Assembly (NCBI GenBank): GCA_016709665.1
Contig: JADJMI010000027.1
Coordinates: 62,001-126,000, forward strand
From: Betaproteobacteria bacterium
GTDB taxonomy: Bacteria; Pseudomonadota; Gammaproteobacteria; Burkholderiales; Usitatibacteraceae
DNA length: 64,000 nt
Direction: 5' to 3'
Under the pieces are notes generated by a model that searched no databases, was not told where the DNA came from, and saw only the letters and a program-made list of their open reading frames with translations. Below, piece after piece: positions 42,518-50,647 of this stretch; within the stretch, counting starts at the first letter, position 1, and every line of letters starts with the position of its first letter. Both the position numbers and the translations under genes were made by a program.

Positions 42518-43279
42518 ATGTTCCAGCCGATCGTCGCACGGCGATTCCTCGCCGCCATCCTCGCGGCCCTGCTCGCGTTCGCGCCGGCCGGCCCCGCGCT
42601 CGCGCAGGACGCCTGGCGATTCGAGGGCACCCCTTACCTCTGGGCCGCCGGCATGAAGGGCGACGTGGGGGTGGGGCGCCTTTCGGCCACCGGTGTCGAG
42701 ATGACGTTTCCCGACATCCTGAAAGACCTGCGGATCGGGTTCATGGGCTCGCTCGAGGGCCGCAAGGGTGACGCCGGCTTCCTGCTCGACCTGGTCTACA
42801 TGAAGCTCGACCAGGACCAGCCGGCGCCCGCGCCTTTCCTGGGCGACGTGCAGGCGCGGCCCACGCAGGCCGCCTACACGGGCGCGTTCACCTACCGCGT
42901 CTCGAAGGGGGCGATGCCGGTGGACCTCCTCGCCGGCGTGCGCGTGAACGACGTGAAGCTCGATCTCTCGCTCTCCTCGAGCGCGCTTGCCCCCGGGGGC
43001 AGGCGCGTCGGGCGATCGCGCACCTGGACGGACGGCTTCGTCGGCGCGCGCGTCGAGGTGCCGGTCGCAACCCGTTGGTCGCTCATGGTGTATGGCGACA
43101 TCGGCGCGGGCGGATCGGATTCCACCTGGCAGGTGATGGCCGGGGCGAATTACGCGCTCTCGCCCAAGAGCACCGCGAAGTTCGGCTACCGCCAGGTCCG
43201 GGTGGACTATCACCGCGACGAATTTCTTTTCGATATGGCGAGCGGCGGCCTGTACGGCGGACTCGCGCTGCAATTCTGA
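42518..43279 (+). CDS. Outer-membrane beta-barrel protein
   Basis: The 253-residue protein has a signal peptide (to about PALAQ, residue 30) and alternating amphipathic strands ending with the aromatic-terminated C-terminus LYGGLALQF, typical of BamA-recognised barrels. DAWRFEGTPYLWAAGMKGDVGVG at the mature N-terminus is frequent in eight-to-twelve-stranded OMPs of unknown role. It starts 11 bases after the upstream gene and lies just before a periplasmic sulfatase, so an uptake role is conceivable but unproven. Confidence 0.78.
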   Translation: MFQPIVARRFLAAILAALLAFAPAGPALAQDAWRFEGTPYLWAAGMKGDVGVGRLSATGVEMTFPDILKDLRIGFMGSLEGRKGDAGFLLDLVYMKLDQDQPAPAPFLGDVQARPTQAAYTGAFTYRVSKGAMPVDLLAGVRVNDVKLDLSLSSSALAPGGRRVGRSRTWTDGFVGARVEVPVATRWSLMVYGDIGAGGSDSTWQVMAGANYALSPKSTAKFGYRQVRVDYHRDEFLFDMASGGLYGGLALQF

Positions 43280-43290
43280 CGGAGGACGAC

Positions 43291-45066
43291 ATGGACGGAT
43301 CGAACGGCAATCCCGGCGGGGTCACGCGGCGCGACTTCCTCGCGCAGGTCACGGCCGGCATGGCGGCCGCGGTGCTCCCGGGCGCTGCGGATGCCGCAGC
43401 GGCGCGAGGCGCGCGAGACAAGGTGCCGCGCTCCGCCGGAAAGCCCCTGAACATCGTCTTCATCTTCACGGACCAGGAGCGCTACTTCCGGCGCTACCCC
43501 GCCGGCTTGAGGCTTCCGGGACACGAGCGCCTCGCGCGGACCGGCACCACGTTCCACAACCACTACTGCCCGGCGGTGATGTGCACGTCCTCGCGCGCGG
43601 TGCTCATGACCGGGCTGCAGACGGCCGACAACGGCATGTACGAGAACACGGACGCGCCCTGGGTGTCGTCCCTGTCGACGAAGGTGCCCACCCTCGGCCA
43701 CATGCTGAGGAAGGCCGGCTACTACACCGCGTACAAGGGCAAGTGGCACCTCAACCGGGATTTCGAGAGCTCGAACCCGGACCGGCTCTTCACCTCCGAG
43801 ATGGACGCGTACGGCTTCTCGGACTACGCGTGGCCGGGCGACCTGCTCGCCCACGAGCTCGGCGGCTTCCGCTTCGACCACATGATCGCGGGAAGCGCCA
43901 TCTCCTGGCTGCGCAACAAGGGCCGTCCCCTCGCGGACGACGGCAAGCCCTGGGCGCTGACGGTGAGCCTCGTGAACCCGCACGACATCATGTATTTCAA
44001 CGCCGACCCCGCCGGCGTGAACGTGCAGGACACCGGCAAGCTCATGGCCCACGCGGCGCGGGCGCCCGACCATCCCCTGTACCGCGCGAAGTGGAACATG
44101 CCGGTGGCGGCGAGCCTCGGGCAGCCGATCGACGAGCCGGGCCGGCCCGGCTCGCACCTCGAGTACCACAAGGCCTGGGGCCACTTCCTCGGGCACATCC
44201 CGCACGACGAGGCGCGCTGGCAACGATTCAACGATTTCTACCTCAACAGCATCCGCTCCGTGGACGCCCAGGTCGCGGCCATCCTCGCGGAACTGGACGC
44301 GAGCGGCCTCGCCGATCGCACCATCGTCGTCTTCACCTCGGACCACGGCGAGATGGGCGGGGCGCACGGGCTGCGCGGCAAGGGCGCCTTCGCCTACGAG
44401 GAAAGCCTGCACATCCCGCTCTACGTCGTGCATCCCGACGTGAAGGGGGGGCAGGATTGCCGCGCCCTCACGAGTCATATCGACATCGCGCCGAGCCTGC
44501 TCGCGATGGCCGGCCTCGACAAGGCGCGCCGTGGCGAGTCGGCAGGCCGCGACCTCCCGGGCCACGACATCGGCACGGCGCTCGCGAACCCGCGCACGGC
44601 GGCCGTCGACGCCGTTCGCCCGTCCATCCTCTTCGCGTACAGCGGCCTCGCCCAGAACGACAGCGAGCTCATGCGGGTCATGGCCGAGGGCGTCGCGGCC
44701 GGCAAGACCGTAAAGGCGGCGGTCCAGGAAAGCGGCTTCAAGCCGGACCTCTCCAAGCGCGGGAGCATGCGGACCACCTTCGACGGCCGCCACAAGTTCA
44801 CGCGCTACTTCTCGCCCCTGAAGCGCAATCGCCCGACGACGCTCGACGAGCTCTATGCGCTCAACGACGCGGAACTCTTCGACCTGCGGAAGGACCCGGC
44901 CGAGATGAGCAACCTCGCGGCGAGGAAGGGCGAGAACGCGGCCACCGTCCTCGCGATGAACGCCAAGCTCAACGCGGCCGTCGAGGCCGAGATCGGCAAG
45001 GACGACGGGCGCGAGATGCCGGAGATCGCGGGCATCTCGTGGGCCGTCGATCGGATCGAGCTCTAG
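43291..45066 (+). CDS. Tat-exported sulfatase-family hydrolase
   Basis: This 591-residue alkaline-phosphatase-superfamily enzyme has a twin-arginine signal (VTRRDFLAQVTAGMAAAVLPGAADAA) and a sulfatase core: metal-binding NIVFIFTDQER, the nucleophile region CPAVMCTSSRAVLMTG, YKGKWHLN, NPHDI, and TSDHGEMGGAHGLRGKG. The formylglycine site reads CTSSR instead of the standard C-X-P/A-X-R, so modification or specificity may differ. The substrate (sulfate or phosphonate ester) cannot be deduced. GGAGG precedes the ATG. Confidence 0.88.
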   Translation: MDGSNGNPGGVTRRDFLAQVTAGMAAAVLPGAADAAAARGARDKVPRSAGKPLNIVFIFTDQERYFRRYPAGLRLPGHERLARTGTTFHNHYCPAVMCTSSRAVLMTGLQTADNGMYENTDAPWVSSLSTKVPTLGHMLRKAGYYTAYKGKWHLNRDFESSNPDRLFTSEMDAYGFSDYAWPGDLLAHELGGFRFDHMIAGSAISWLRNKGRPLADDGKPWALTVSLVNPHDIMYFNADPAGVNVQDTGKLMAHAARAPDHPLYRAKWNMPVAASLGQPIDEPGRPGSHLEYHKAWGHFLGHIPHDEARWQRFNDFYLNSIRSVDAQVAAILAELDASGLADRTIVVFTSDHGEMGGAHGLRGKGAFAYEESLHIPLYVVHPDVKGGQDCRALTSHIDIAPSLLAMAGLDKARRGESAGRDLPGHDIGTALANPRTAAVDAVRPSILFAYSGLAQNDSELMRVMAEGVAAGKTVKAAVQESGFKPDLSKRGSMRTTFDGRHKFTRYFSPLKRNRPTTLDELYALNDAELFDLRKDPAEMSNLAARKGENAATVLAMNAKLNAAVEAEIGKDDGREMPEIAGISWAVDRIEL

Positions 45067-45121
45067 GGCGCGCATTGCCGTCGATTCCGCGGCGCCCGCA
45101 CGGGAGCGTGCGCCCGAACGC

Positions 45122-45148
45122 AAAAAGGGGCCGGCGATCGCCGGCCCC
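45122..45148 (-). terminator. Terminator of the Bug-type gene
   Basis: A perfect palindrome (GGGGCCGGC-GATC-GCCGGCCCC, 45127-45148) is followed on the minus strand by TTTTTG. Confidence 0.85.
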
Positions 45149-45173
45149 CCGTGAATTGCCGCGAACCCGGCGT

Positions 45174-46148
45174 TCAGTCCGGCTTGATGTTCGCCGCCTT
45201 GATCACCTTGGCGGCCTTGTCCATTTCCGACTTGATGTGCGCCGCGAATTCCTCCGGCGTGCCCGCCACGACGATCACGCCGGCGCCCGAGAGCTTGTCG
45301 GCGATCTCGGGAAGCTTGAGCGCGCGCACGATCTCCGCGTTCAGCTTCGCGAGGACGTCCTTCGGCAGGTTGGCCGGCGCGACGAACCCGTACCAGGCGG
45401 CGTACTCGTAGCCCGGGACGCCGGCCTCGGCGATCGTCGGCAGGTCGGGGAGCATGGGCAGCCGCTTCGCCGAGCCGGTGGCCAGGCCCTTGAGGCGGCC
45501 GGCCTTCACCGGCGGCAGGGCGGTGGGCATGACGTCGATCTCGGTCAGCACGTTGCCGCCGAGCAGGTCCGGGTACGAGGCCGCGCTGCCCTTGTAGGGC
45601 ACGTGGTTCATGTCGATCCCGGCCATGAGCTTGAAGTACTCCATCGCCAGGTGCTGCGACGAGCCGCTGCCGCCGGAGGCGTAGCTGATCGTGCCCGGCT
45701 TCGCCTTGGCGGCGGCGATGAGTTCCTTCACGCTGCTCACGCCCAGCGACGGATGCGCCACGAGGAGCATCGGCGCGGACACCGCCAGGCTCACGGGCGT
45801 GAAGGACTTCACCGTGTCGTAGGGAATGTCCTTGTAGAGGCTCTGGTTCGCGGCGTGCGAGCCGGGCGAGGCGATGCCCATCGTGTAGCCGTCGGGCGGG
45901 GCCTTCGCGACGAGATCCGAGCCGATCATGCCGTTGGCGCCGGGCTTGTTCTCGACGACGACCGGCTGGCCGAGGCGCTTGGCAAGCTCCGCGCCCACCA
46001 GGCGGGCGAGCAGGTCGGTGGTGCCGCCCGGCGAGTAGGGCACGATGATCTTGAGCGGCTTGGCGGGCCAGGCTTGCGCCAGTGCCGAGGCGGGCAGGGC
46101 GAGCGCGAGGATCGCCGCAGCGGCCCGCGCGAGAATGGATGTCTTCAT
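45174..46148 (-). CDS. TctC/Bug-family periplasmic solute-binding protein
   Basis: Bug proteins bind carboxylates and similar small acids in the periplasm, often without an adjacent transporter; they are abundant in Burkholderiales. The 324-residue protein has a signal peptide (to about ALAQA, residue 26) and the family landmarks WPAKPLKIIVPYSPGGTTDLLAR, VVENKPGANGMIGSD and AWYGFVAPANLPKDVL. No TctA/TctB membrane genes are present. It is divergent from the NIPSNAP/enolase operon and shares its promoter region with an inverted repeat, so its ligand is probably the substrate of that pathway. Confidence 0.92.
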   Translation of the reverse strand: MKTSILARAAAAILALALPASALAQAWPAKPLKIIVPYSPGGTTDLLARLVGAELAKRLGQPVVVENKPGANGMIGSDLVAKAPPDGYTMGIASPGSHAANQSLYKDIPYDTVKSFTPVSLAVSAPMLLVAHPSLGVSSVKELIAAAKAKPGTISYASGGSGSSQHLAMEYFKLMAGIDMNHVPYKGSAASYPDLLGGNVLTEIDVMPTALPPVKAGRLKGLATGSAKRLPMLPDLPTIAEAGVPGYEYAAWYGFVAPANLPKDVLAKLNAEIVRALKLPEIADKLSGAGVIVVAGTPEEFAAHIKSEMDKAAKVIKAANIKPD

Positions 46149-46205
46149 GGCGAGTTCCTCCGGGGGTTGGATTGACAGGAGCGGTGGTGCCGAGGCACTC
46201 TACTC

Positions 46206-46221
46206 CTATACAGGACTATAG
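46206..46221. promoter_or_regulatory. Inverted repeat, possible GntR operator
   Basis: CTATA-CAGGAC-TATAG, a 5-6-5 inverted repeat in the 89-base divergent region between the Bug-type gene and the catabolic operon. Its AT-rich arms contrast with the surroundings and overlap the likely -10 regions. The operon's own GntR regulator is the best candidate ligand. Confidence 0.45.
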
Positions 46222-46237
46222 CTCAAGGGGGGTCATC

Positions 46238-46567
46238 GTGATCGTCGAGGAACGCACCTACACCGCGCTGCCGGGCAAGTCGCTGGAGTACGTCCGGATG
46301 TACGAAGCCGAGGGACTCGCCATCCAGCGGCCGATCCTGGGCCACCTCGTGGGCTACTTCACGAGCGAGATCGGCACGCTCAACCAGATCGTCCACCTGT
46401 GGGCCTACGAGGACCTCGCGGACCGCGCGGCGCGCCGCGCGACGCTGCTTTCGGACCCGCGCTGGAAGGCCTACTCGGCCAAGGTGGTGCCGCTCCTGCT
46501 GAACCAGGAGAACCGGATCCTGGTGCCCGCTCCCTTTTCGCCCTGGGCGCAAGGCCCGGCCTACTGA
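46238..46567 (+). CDS. NIPSNAP-family protein
   Basis: This 109-residue dimeric alpha-beta-barrel protein shows the family pattern VEERTYTALPGKSLEYVRMYEAEG...LGYFTSEIGTLNQIVHLWAYED...RRATLLSDPRWKAY. NIPSNAP proteins in bacteria are often found with catabolic genes and may be small enzymes or binding proteins. The start is GTG 46238, with a GGGGGG ribosome site; no nearer ATG exists. First gene of the rightward operon. Confidence 0.82.
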   Translation: MIVEERTYTALPGKSLEYVRMYEAEGLAIQRPILGHLVGYFTSEIGTLNQIVHLWAYEDLADRAARRATLLSDPRWKAYSAKVVPLLLNQENRILVPAPFSPWAQGPAY

Positions 46568-46591
46568 TTCCCGAACCCGGAATACGACTCC

Positions 46592-47731
46592 ATGAAGATC
46601 ACCGACGTCATCGCCCACCAGCTCGTCGTCAAGGTCGACGAGCCCTTCACCTCCGCGCGCGGCCAGTACTACAAGACGAAAGGGGCCTGCGTCGTCGAGA
46701 TCGTGACCGACGCGGGCATCGTCGGCTGGGGCGATTGCTACGGCCCCGCGGCCGTCTCGCGCAGCATCATCGAATCCGTCTACAAGCCGGCCCTCGTCGG
46801 CCTCGACCCCTTCGACGTCGAGCCGATCTGGGAGATGCTCTACAACAAGATCAAGGATTACGGCCTCTCCGGCATGACCATCTCGGCGATCAGCGGCGTG
46901 GACATCGCGCTGTGGGACATCATCGGCAAGGCCCTGGGCCAGCCGGTGCACAAGCTGATCGGGGGCTCCTTCCGCAAGCGGGTGCAGGCCTACGCCACCG
47001 GCTTCTACTTCAAGAACTTCGATCGCATGAATGAAGAGGCCGTCGAGGAGGCCCTGGGCTACCAGGCGCAGGGCTTCAAGGCCATCAAGATGAAGATCGG
47101 CCTGGGCAACCACCGGAAGGACATCTCGCGCGTGGAGGCCGTCCGCAAGGCCGTGGGCGACGACATGGAGATCATGGTCGACGCGAACCACTCCTTCACC
47201 GTGCCGCAGGCCATCACCATCGGCCGCGAGCTCGAGCGCCTGGGGGTGAGCTGGTTCGAGGAGCCGGTCTCGCCGGAGGATCTCGACGGGTACGTCGAGG
47301 TCACGCAGGCCCTCGACATGGCGGTGGCGGGCGGCGAGAACGAGTTCACCAAGTACGGGTTCCGCCGCATCCTCGCCGCGCGGGCGATGGACATCGTCCA
47401 GCCCGACGTGTGCGCCGCCGGCGGGATCACGGAATGCAAGAAGATCGCCGCCCTCGCGCAGGCGAGCGCCATCGCGTGCGTGCCCCACGCCTGGGGAACG
47501 GCCATCGGCCTGGCGGCGACGATCCACTATCTCGCCTCGCTGCCCGAGACGCCCCAGTGCCTCTTTCCCGTTTCCCCGCTGCTGGAGTACGAGCAGACCT
47601 TCAACCCCTTCCGCGACCAGCTCGCGAAGGAGCCCATCGCGCACAAGGACGGCTACGTGGACGTGTGCGAGCGTCCGGGCCTGGGCGTCGACGTCGATCG
47701 CGCCGTCCTCGACCAGTACCGGGTGAAGTAG
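46592..47731 (+). CDS. Enolase-superfamily sugar-acid dehydratase/racemase (first copy)
   Basis: The 379-residue mandelate-racemase-like enzyme abstracts a proton alpha to a carboxylate. The barrel has KMK in FKAIKMKIGLG (general base Lys), metal ligands in VDANHSF, WFEEPVSPED and GGENEFTK, and the His base in CVPHAWGTAIG. The Lys-X-Lys plus His pattern is that of the MR subgroup, so racemisation or dehydration of an acid sugar is likely. It is followed after one base by a 2-hydroxyacid dehydrogenase, which could act on the product. Confidence 0.88.
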   Translation: MKITDVIAHQLVVKVDEPFTSARGQYYKTKGACVVEIVTDAGIVGWGDCYGPAAVSRSIIESVYKPALVGLDPFDVEPIWEMLYNKIKDYGLSGMTISAISGVDIALWDIIGKALGQPVHKLIGGSFRKRVQAYATGFYFKNFDRMNEEAVEEALGYQAQGFKAIKMKIGLGNHRKDISRVEAVRKAVGDDMEIMVDANHSFTVPQAITIGRELERLGVSWFEEPVSPEDLDGYVEVTQALDMAVAGGENEFTKYGFRRILAARAMDIVQPDVCAAGGITECKKIAALAQASAIACVPHAWGTAIGLAATIHYLASLPETPQCLFPVSPLLEYEQTFNPFRDQLAKEPIAHKDGYVDVCERPGLGVDVDRAVLDQYRVK

Positions 47732-47732
47732 G

Positions 47733-48725
47733 GTGGCCGCCGCCCGCCCGAAGGTCCTGCTCACCAACGCCATCGACCCGAGCGGGGTCGAGATCCTTTC
47801 GCGCGTGGCCGACGTGGTGGTCGCCCCCGACGCGAAGGCCGATACCCTGAACCGGATGGTGCTCGACGCGGACGTGCTCATGGTCCGCGCGTTCCTGCCG
47901 CCGGACATCTTCGACGGGCCGCACCACCTGCGGGGCGTCGTTCGTCACGGCGTGGGTCTCGACATGATCCCGATGGATTCGGCGACCGCGAAGGGCATTC
48001 CCGTGGCCAACGTGCCGGGTTCCAACGCCGAGGCCGTGGCCGAGCACGCCATCGCCGGCATGCTGCTCGTCGCGCGCGGGATCCACCGCATGGACCGCGA
48101 GCTGCGCGAGACCGACTGGAACACGGCCCGGCGGCATTCGGACGATTCCACCGAACTCCTCGGCCGAACCCTGGGCATCGTCGGCATGGGCAACGTGGGC
48201 ACGCGGGTCGCGGAGATCGCCCACGCCGCTTTCCGCATGCGTGTGCTGGGCACCGCCTCGCGCAGCAAGCCCGCGCCCACCTTCGTGGAGGTGGCGACGC
48301 CGGAGCGCATCCTGCGCGAGAGCGACTTCGTGGTGCTTGCCTGCCCGCTCACCGACGCGACGCGCCACCTGGTGAACGCCGAGCGCCTCGCCACGATGAA
48401 GCCCGGCGCCGCCATCGTGAACGTCGCGCGCGGCCCGGTGACGGACGAGCGGGCCCTCGCGACCGCGCTCGCGCAAGGCCGCCTGCGCGCCGCCGTCATG
48501 GACGTCTACGACGAGCAGCCGATCCCGCGGGACCATCCCTTCCTTTCGCTCGCGAACGTCATCCTCACCCCGCACGCCGCCGGCATCACGCAGGAGAGCA
48601 TGAAGCGCATGAGCCAGGGGGCGGCGGAGGAAACGCTGCGCCTCGTCGCCTTCCAGCGGCCGGCGAACCTGTGCAATCCTTCCGTCTGGGACGCCCATCT
48701 CCAACGCCACGGACGGCAGCCATGA
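47733..48725 (+). CDS. D-isomer-specific 2-hydroxyacid dehydrogenase
   Basis: The 330-residue NAD(P) oxidoreductase has the nucleotide motif LGIVGMGNVGTRVAEIA and the catalytic Arg, Glu and His in NVARGPVTDE, DVYDEQPIP and LTPHAAGITQES. Family members reduce 2-oxoacids or oxidise D-2-hydroxyacids (hydroxypyruvate, phosphoglycerate and others). GTG start one base after the preceding stop and ATGA overlap with the next gene show it is part of a tight operon with the two enolase-superfamily enzymes. Confidence 0.9.
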   Translation: MAAARPKVLLTNAIDPSGVEILSRVADVVVAPDAKADTLNRMVLDADVLMVRAFLPPDIFDGPHHLRGVVRHGVGLDMIPMDSATAKGIPVANVPGSNAEAVAEHAIAGMLLVARGIHRMDRELRETDWNTARRHSDDSTELLGRTLGIVGMGNVGTRVAEIAHAAFRMRVLGTASRSKPAPTFVEVATPERILRESDFVVLACPLTDATRHLVNAERLATMKPGAAIVNVARGPVTDERALATALAQGRLRAAVMDVYDEQPIPRDHPFLSLANVILTPHAAGITQESMKRMSQGAAEETLRLVAFQRPANLCNPSVWDAHLQRHGRQP

Positions 48726-49867
48726 GCGCGCACGACTTCACCATCGCCGACGTCACCGCCTTTCCGGCGTCGTTCCCGGTGAGGAAACCGGTCACGCTCG
48801 GCATCGGGCGCGCGGTGAAGCGCGACGCCGTCCTCGTGCGCGTCACGACGAAGGGCGGTCTCGTCGGCTGGGGCGAGGCGCACCACGGCCGCTGCCCGGG
48901 CGCCATCGCGAAGCTCGTCGACACGACGCTTCGCCAGCTGGTGGTCGGCATGGACGCGACCGACGTGACGGGCGTGTGGTCCCGCATCTACCGGATGCAG
49001 CTCGCGAGCCACGGCATGGGCACCGCCGCCTGTCTCGCGATGAGCGGCATCGATCTCGCGCTCTGGGACATCCGCGGCAAGGCCACGGGCTGGCCCGTGT
49101 ACCGGCTGCTGGGCGGCAAGGCCCGGGACATCCCCGCCTACGCGGGCGGCATCTCGCTGGGCTACCAGGAGCCGGCGGAACTCTGCGACGAGATCCGCGG
49201 CCTGCTCGCGCGCGGGTACAAGGCCGTCAAGCTGCGCGTGGGCGATACGGTCGCCCTGGACATCCGCCGCGTCGAAGCGGTGCGAAAGGCCTTCCCGGAC
49301 CTCGTGCTGCTCGCCGACGCCAACACCGCGTATACCGTGAACGACGTGCGCGCCGTCATGCCCGCGTTCGAGGCGGCGGCCATCCGCTGGCTGGAGGAGC
49401 CCTTCGCCCCGCAGGACCACCGCAGCTACGCGCAGGCCGCCACGCTCGGGCGCGTGCCGCTCGCGGCCGGCGAGAACCACTACACGCGATACGAGTTCGC
49501 GCGCGTGATCGAGGACGGCGCCATCACCGTGCTCCAGCCGGATCTCTCCAAGACCGGCGGCATCACGGAGGCGCTTCGCATCGCGGCGCTGGCCTCGGCC
49601 TGGAAGCTGGCGATCAACCCGCATACGCTGCTCACCGGCGTGAACATGGCCGCGAGCATCCACCTGCTGTGCGCCATCGACAACGGCGGTTACTTCGAGG
49701 CCGACGTGGCCGCGGAGAACCCGTTCCGGGACGAGATGTGCAGCCCGCCGTGCCTCGTGGACGCGAACGGCGACGTGCGCCCGCACGAAGGGCCGGGGCT
49801 CGGCGTGGCGATCGACGAGAAGTTCCTCGCGGCCTATCCGCTCATCGAGGGGCCGGCCTACGTATGA
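48722..49867 (+). CDS. Enolase-superfamily sugar-acid dehydratase/racemase (second copy)
   Basis: The 381-residue enzyme is homologous to the first copy but clearly divergent. The base motif reads KLR (YKAVKLRVGD) in place of KMK, the metal ligands are in LADANTAYT, WLEEPFAPQDH and AGENHYTRYE, and the C-terminal His in INPHTLLTGVNM. The K-X-R arrangement suggests a different stereochemical outcome, so the two paralogues may act on epimers or successive substrates. It overlaps the dehydrogenase and the regulator by ATGA at both ends. Confidence 0.87.
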   Translation: MSAHDFTIADVTAFPASFPVRKPVTLGIGRAVKRDAVLVRVTTKGGLVGWGEAHHGRCPGAIAKLVDTTLRQLVVGMDATDVTGVWSRIYRMQLASHGMGTAACLAMSGIDLALWDIRGKATGWPVYRLLGGKARDIPAYAGGISLGYQEPAELCDEIRGLLARGYKAVKLRVGDTVALDIRRVEAVRKAFPDLVLLADANTAYTVNDVRAVMPAFEAAAIRWLEEPFAPQDHRSYAQAATLGRVPLAAGENHYTRYEFARVIEDGAITVLQPDLSKTGGITEALRIAALASAWKLAINPHTLLTGVNMAASIHLLCAIDNGGYFEADVAAENPFRDEMCSPPCLVDANGDVRPHEGPGLGVAIDEKFLAAYPLIEGPAYV

Positions 49868-50625
49868 GCCAGGACGACGGCGAGGCGGCGATGCTCCACG
49901 GGTTGATGCGCGGGCCGGATACCGGCGTGCCCCGCTACCTGCGCCTGAGGAACGCGCTCGCCGCCTCGATCGCGGAGGGCGCCTGGAAGGCCGGCGAGCG
50001 CATCCCGGCGGAGGACCGGTTCGTGAAGGCCACGGGCCTGAGCCTGGGCACGGTGCAGAAGGCCCTGCGGGCCCTCGCGGACGACGGCCTGGTGGTGCGC
50101 CGCCACGGGTCGGGCACGTTCGTCTCCGAAGGCGGGACGCCCATGAACGCGCCCTTCTACCACTGCCGGTTCCTCGACGAGGAAGGTCGACTGCTGCCCA
50201 TCTTCTCGAAGTTCGTCGCGCGCCGCCCCGTGGCGGGCGAGGGTCCCTGGCGGCGCGTGCTGCCGGCCGGGGAAATCCTCTGCATCGAGCGCACCTTCTC
50301 GATCAACCGCGAATTCCTGATCTACACGCACCTCTACTTCGACGCGCAGCGCCTGCCGGCGCTGGCGCGCGCCAGCGCCACGAAGCTCGACGGGGCCAAC
50401 GTGAAGGCCCTCATCGCGAGCGAACACCACGTCTCGCTCGCGCGCTTCGCCGAGACGATGTCCGTGAAGGTGTTCCCGGACGCGATCTGCGGGGCCATCG
50501 GCGTGAAACGCCGCACCGCGGGCGCCGTGCTCGAGATCGCCGCGTACGACCGGGCGGGGGAGGCCGTCTACCTGCAGGATCTCTTCGTGCCGCCCTCGCC
50601 GCGGCGGCTTTTCATCGCCAGCTAG
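49864..50625 (+). CDS. GntR-family regulator, HutC/UTRA type
   Basis: The 253-residue protein has an N-terminal winged helix (YLRLRNALAASIAEGAWKAGERIPAEDRFVKATGLSLGTVQKALRALADDGLVVRRHGSGTFV) and a C-terminal UTRA ligand-binding domain (about 95-245). It is the last gene of the enolase operon and probably represses it until the acid substrate binds. The 5-6-5 repeat at 46206-46221 is a candidate operator. Confidence 0.9.
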   Translation: MSQDDGEAAMLHGLMRGPDTGVPRYLRLRNALAASIAEGAWKAGERIPAEDRFVKATGLSLGTVQKALRALADDGLVVRRHGSGTFVSEGGTPMNAPFYHCRFLDEEGRLLPIFSKFVARRPVAGEGPWRRVLPAGEILCIERTFSINREFLIYTHLYFDAQRLPALARASATKLDGANVKALIASEHHVSLARFAETMSVKVFPDAICGAIGVKRRTAGAVLEIAAYDRAGEAVYLQDLFVPPSPRRLFIAS

Positions 50626-50647
50626 CGGCCGTTCCCATGCGGGGCGC

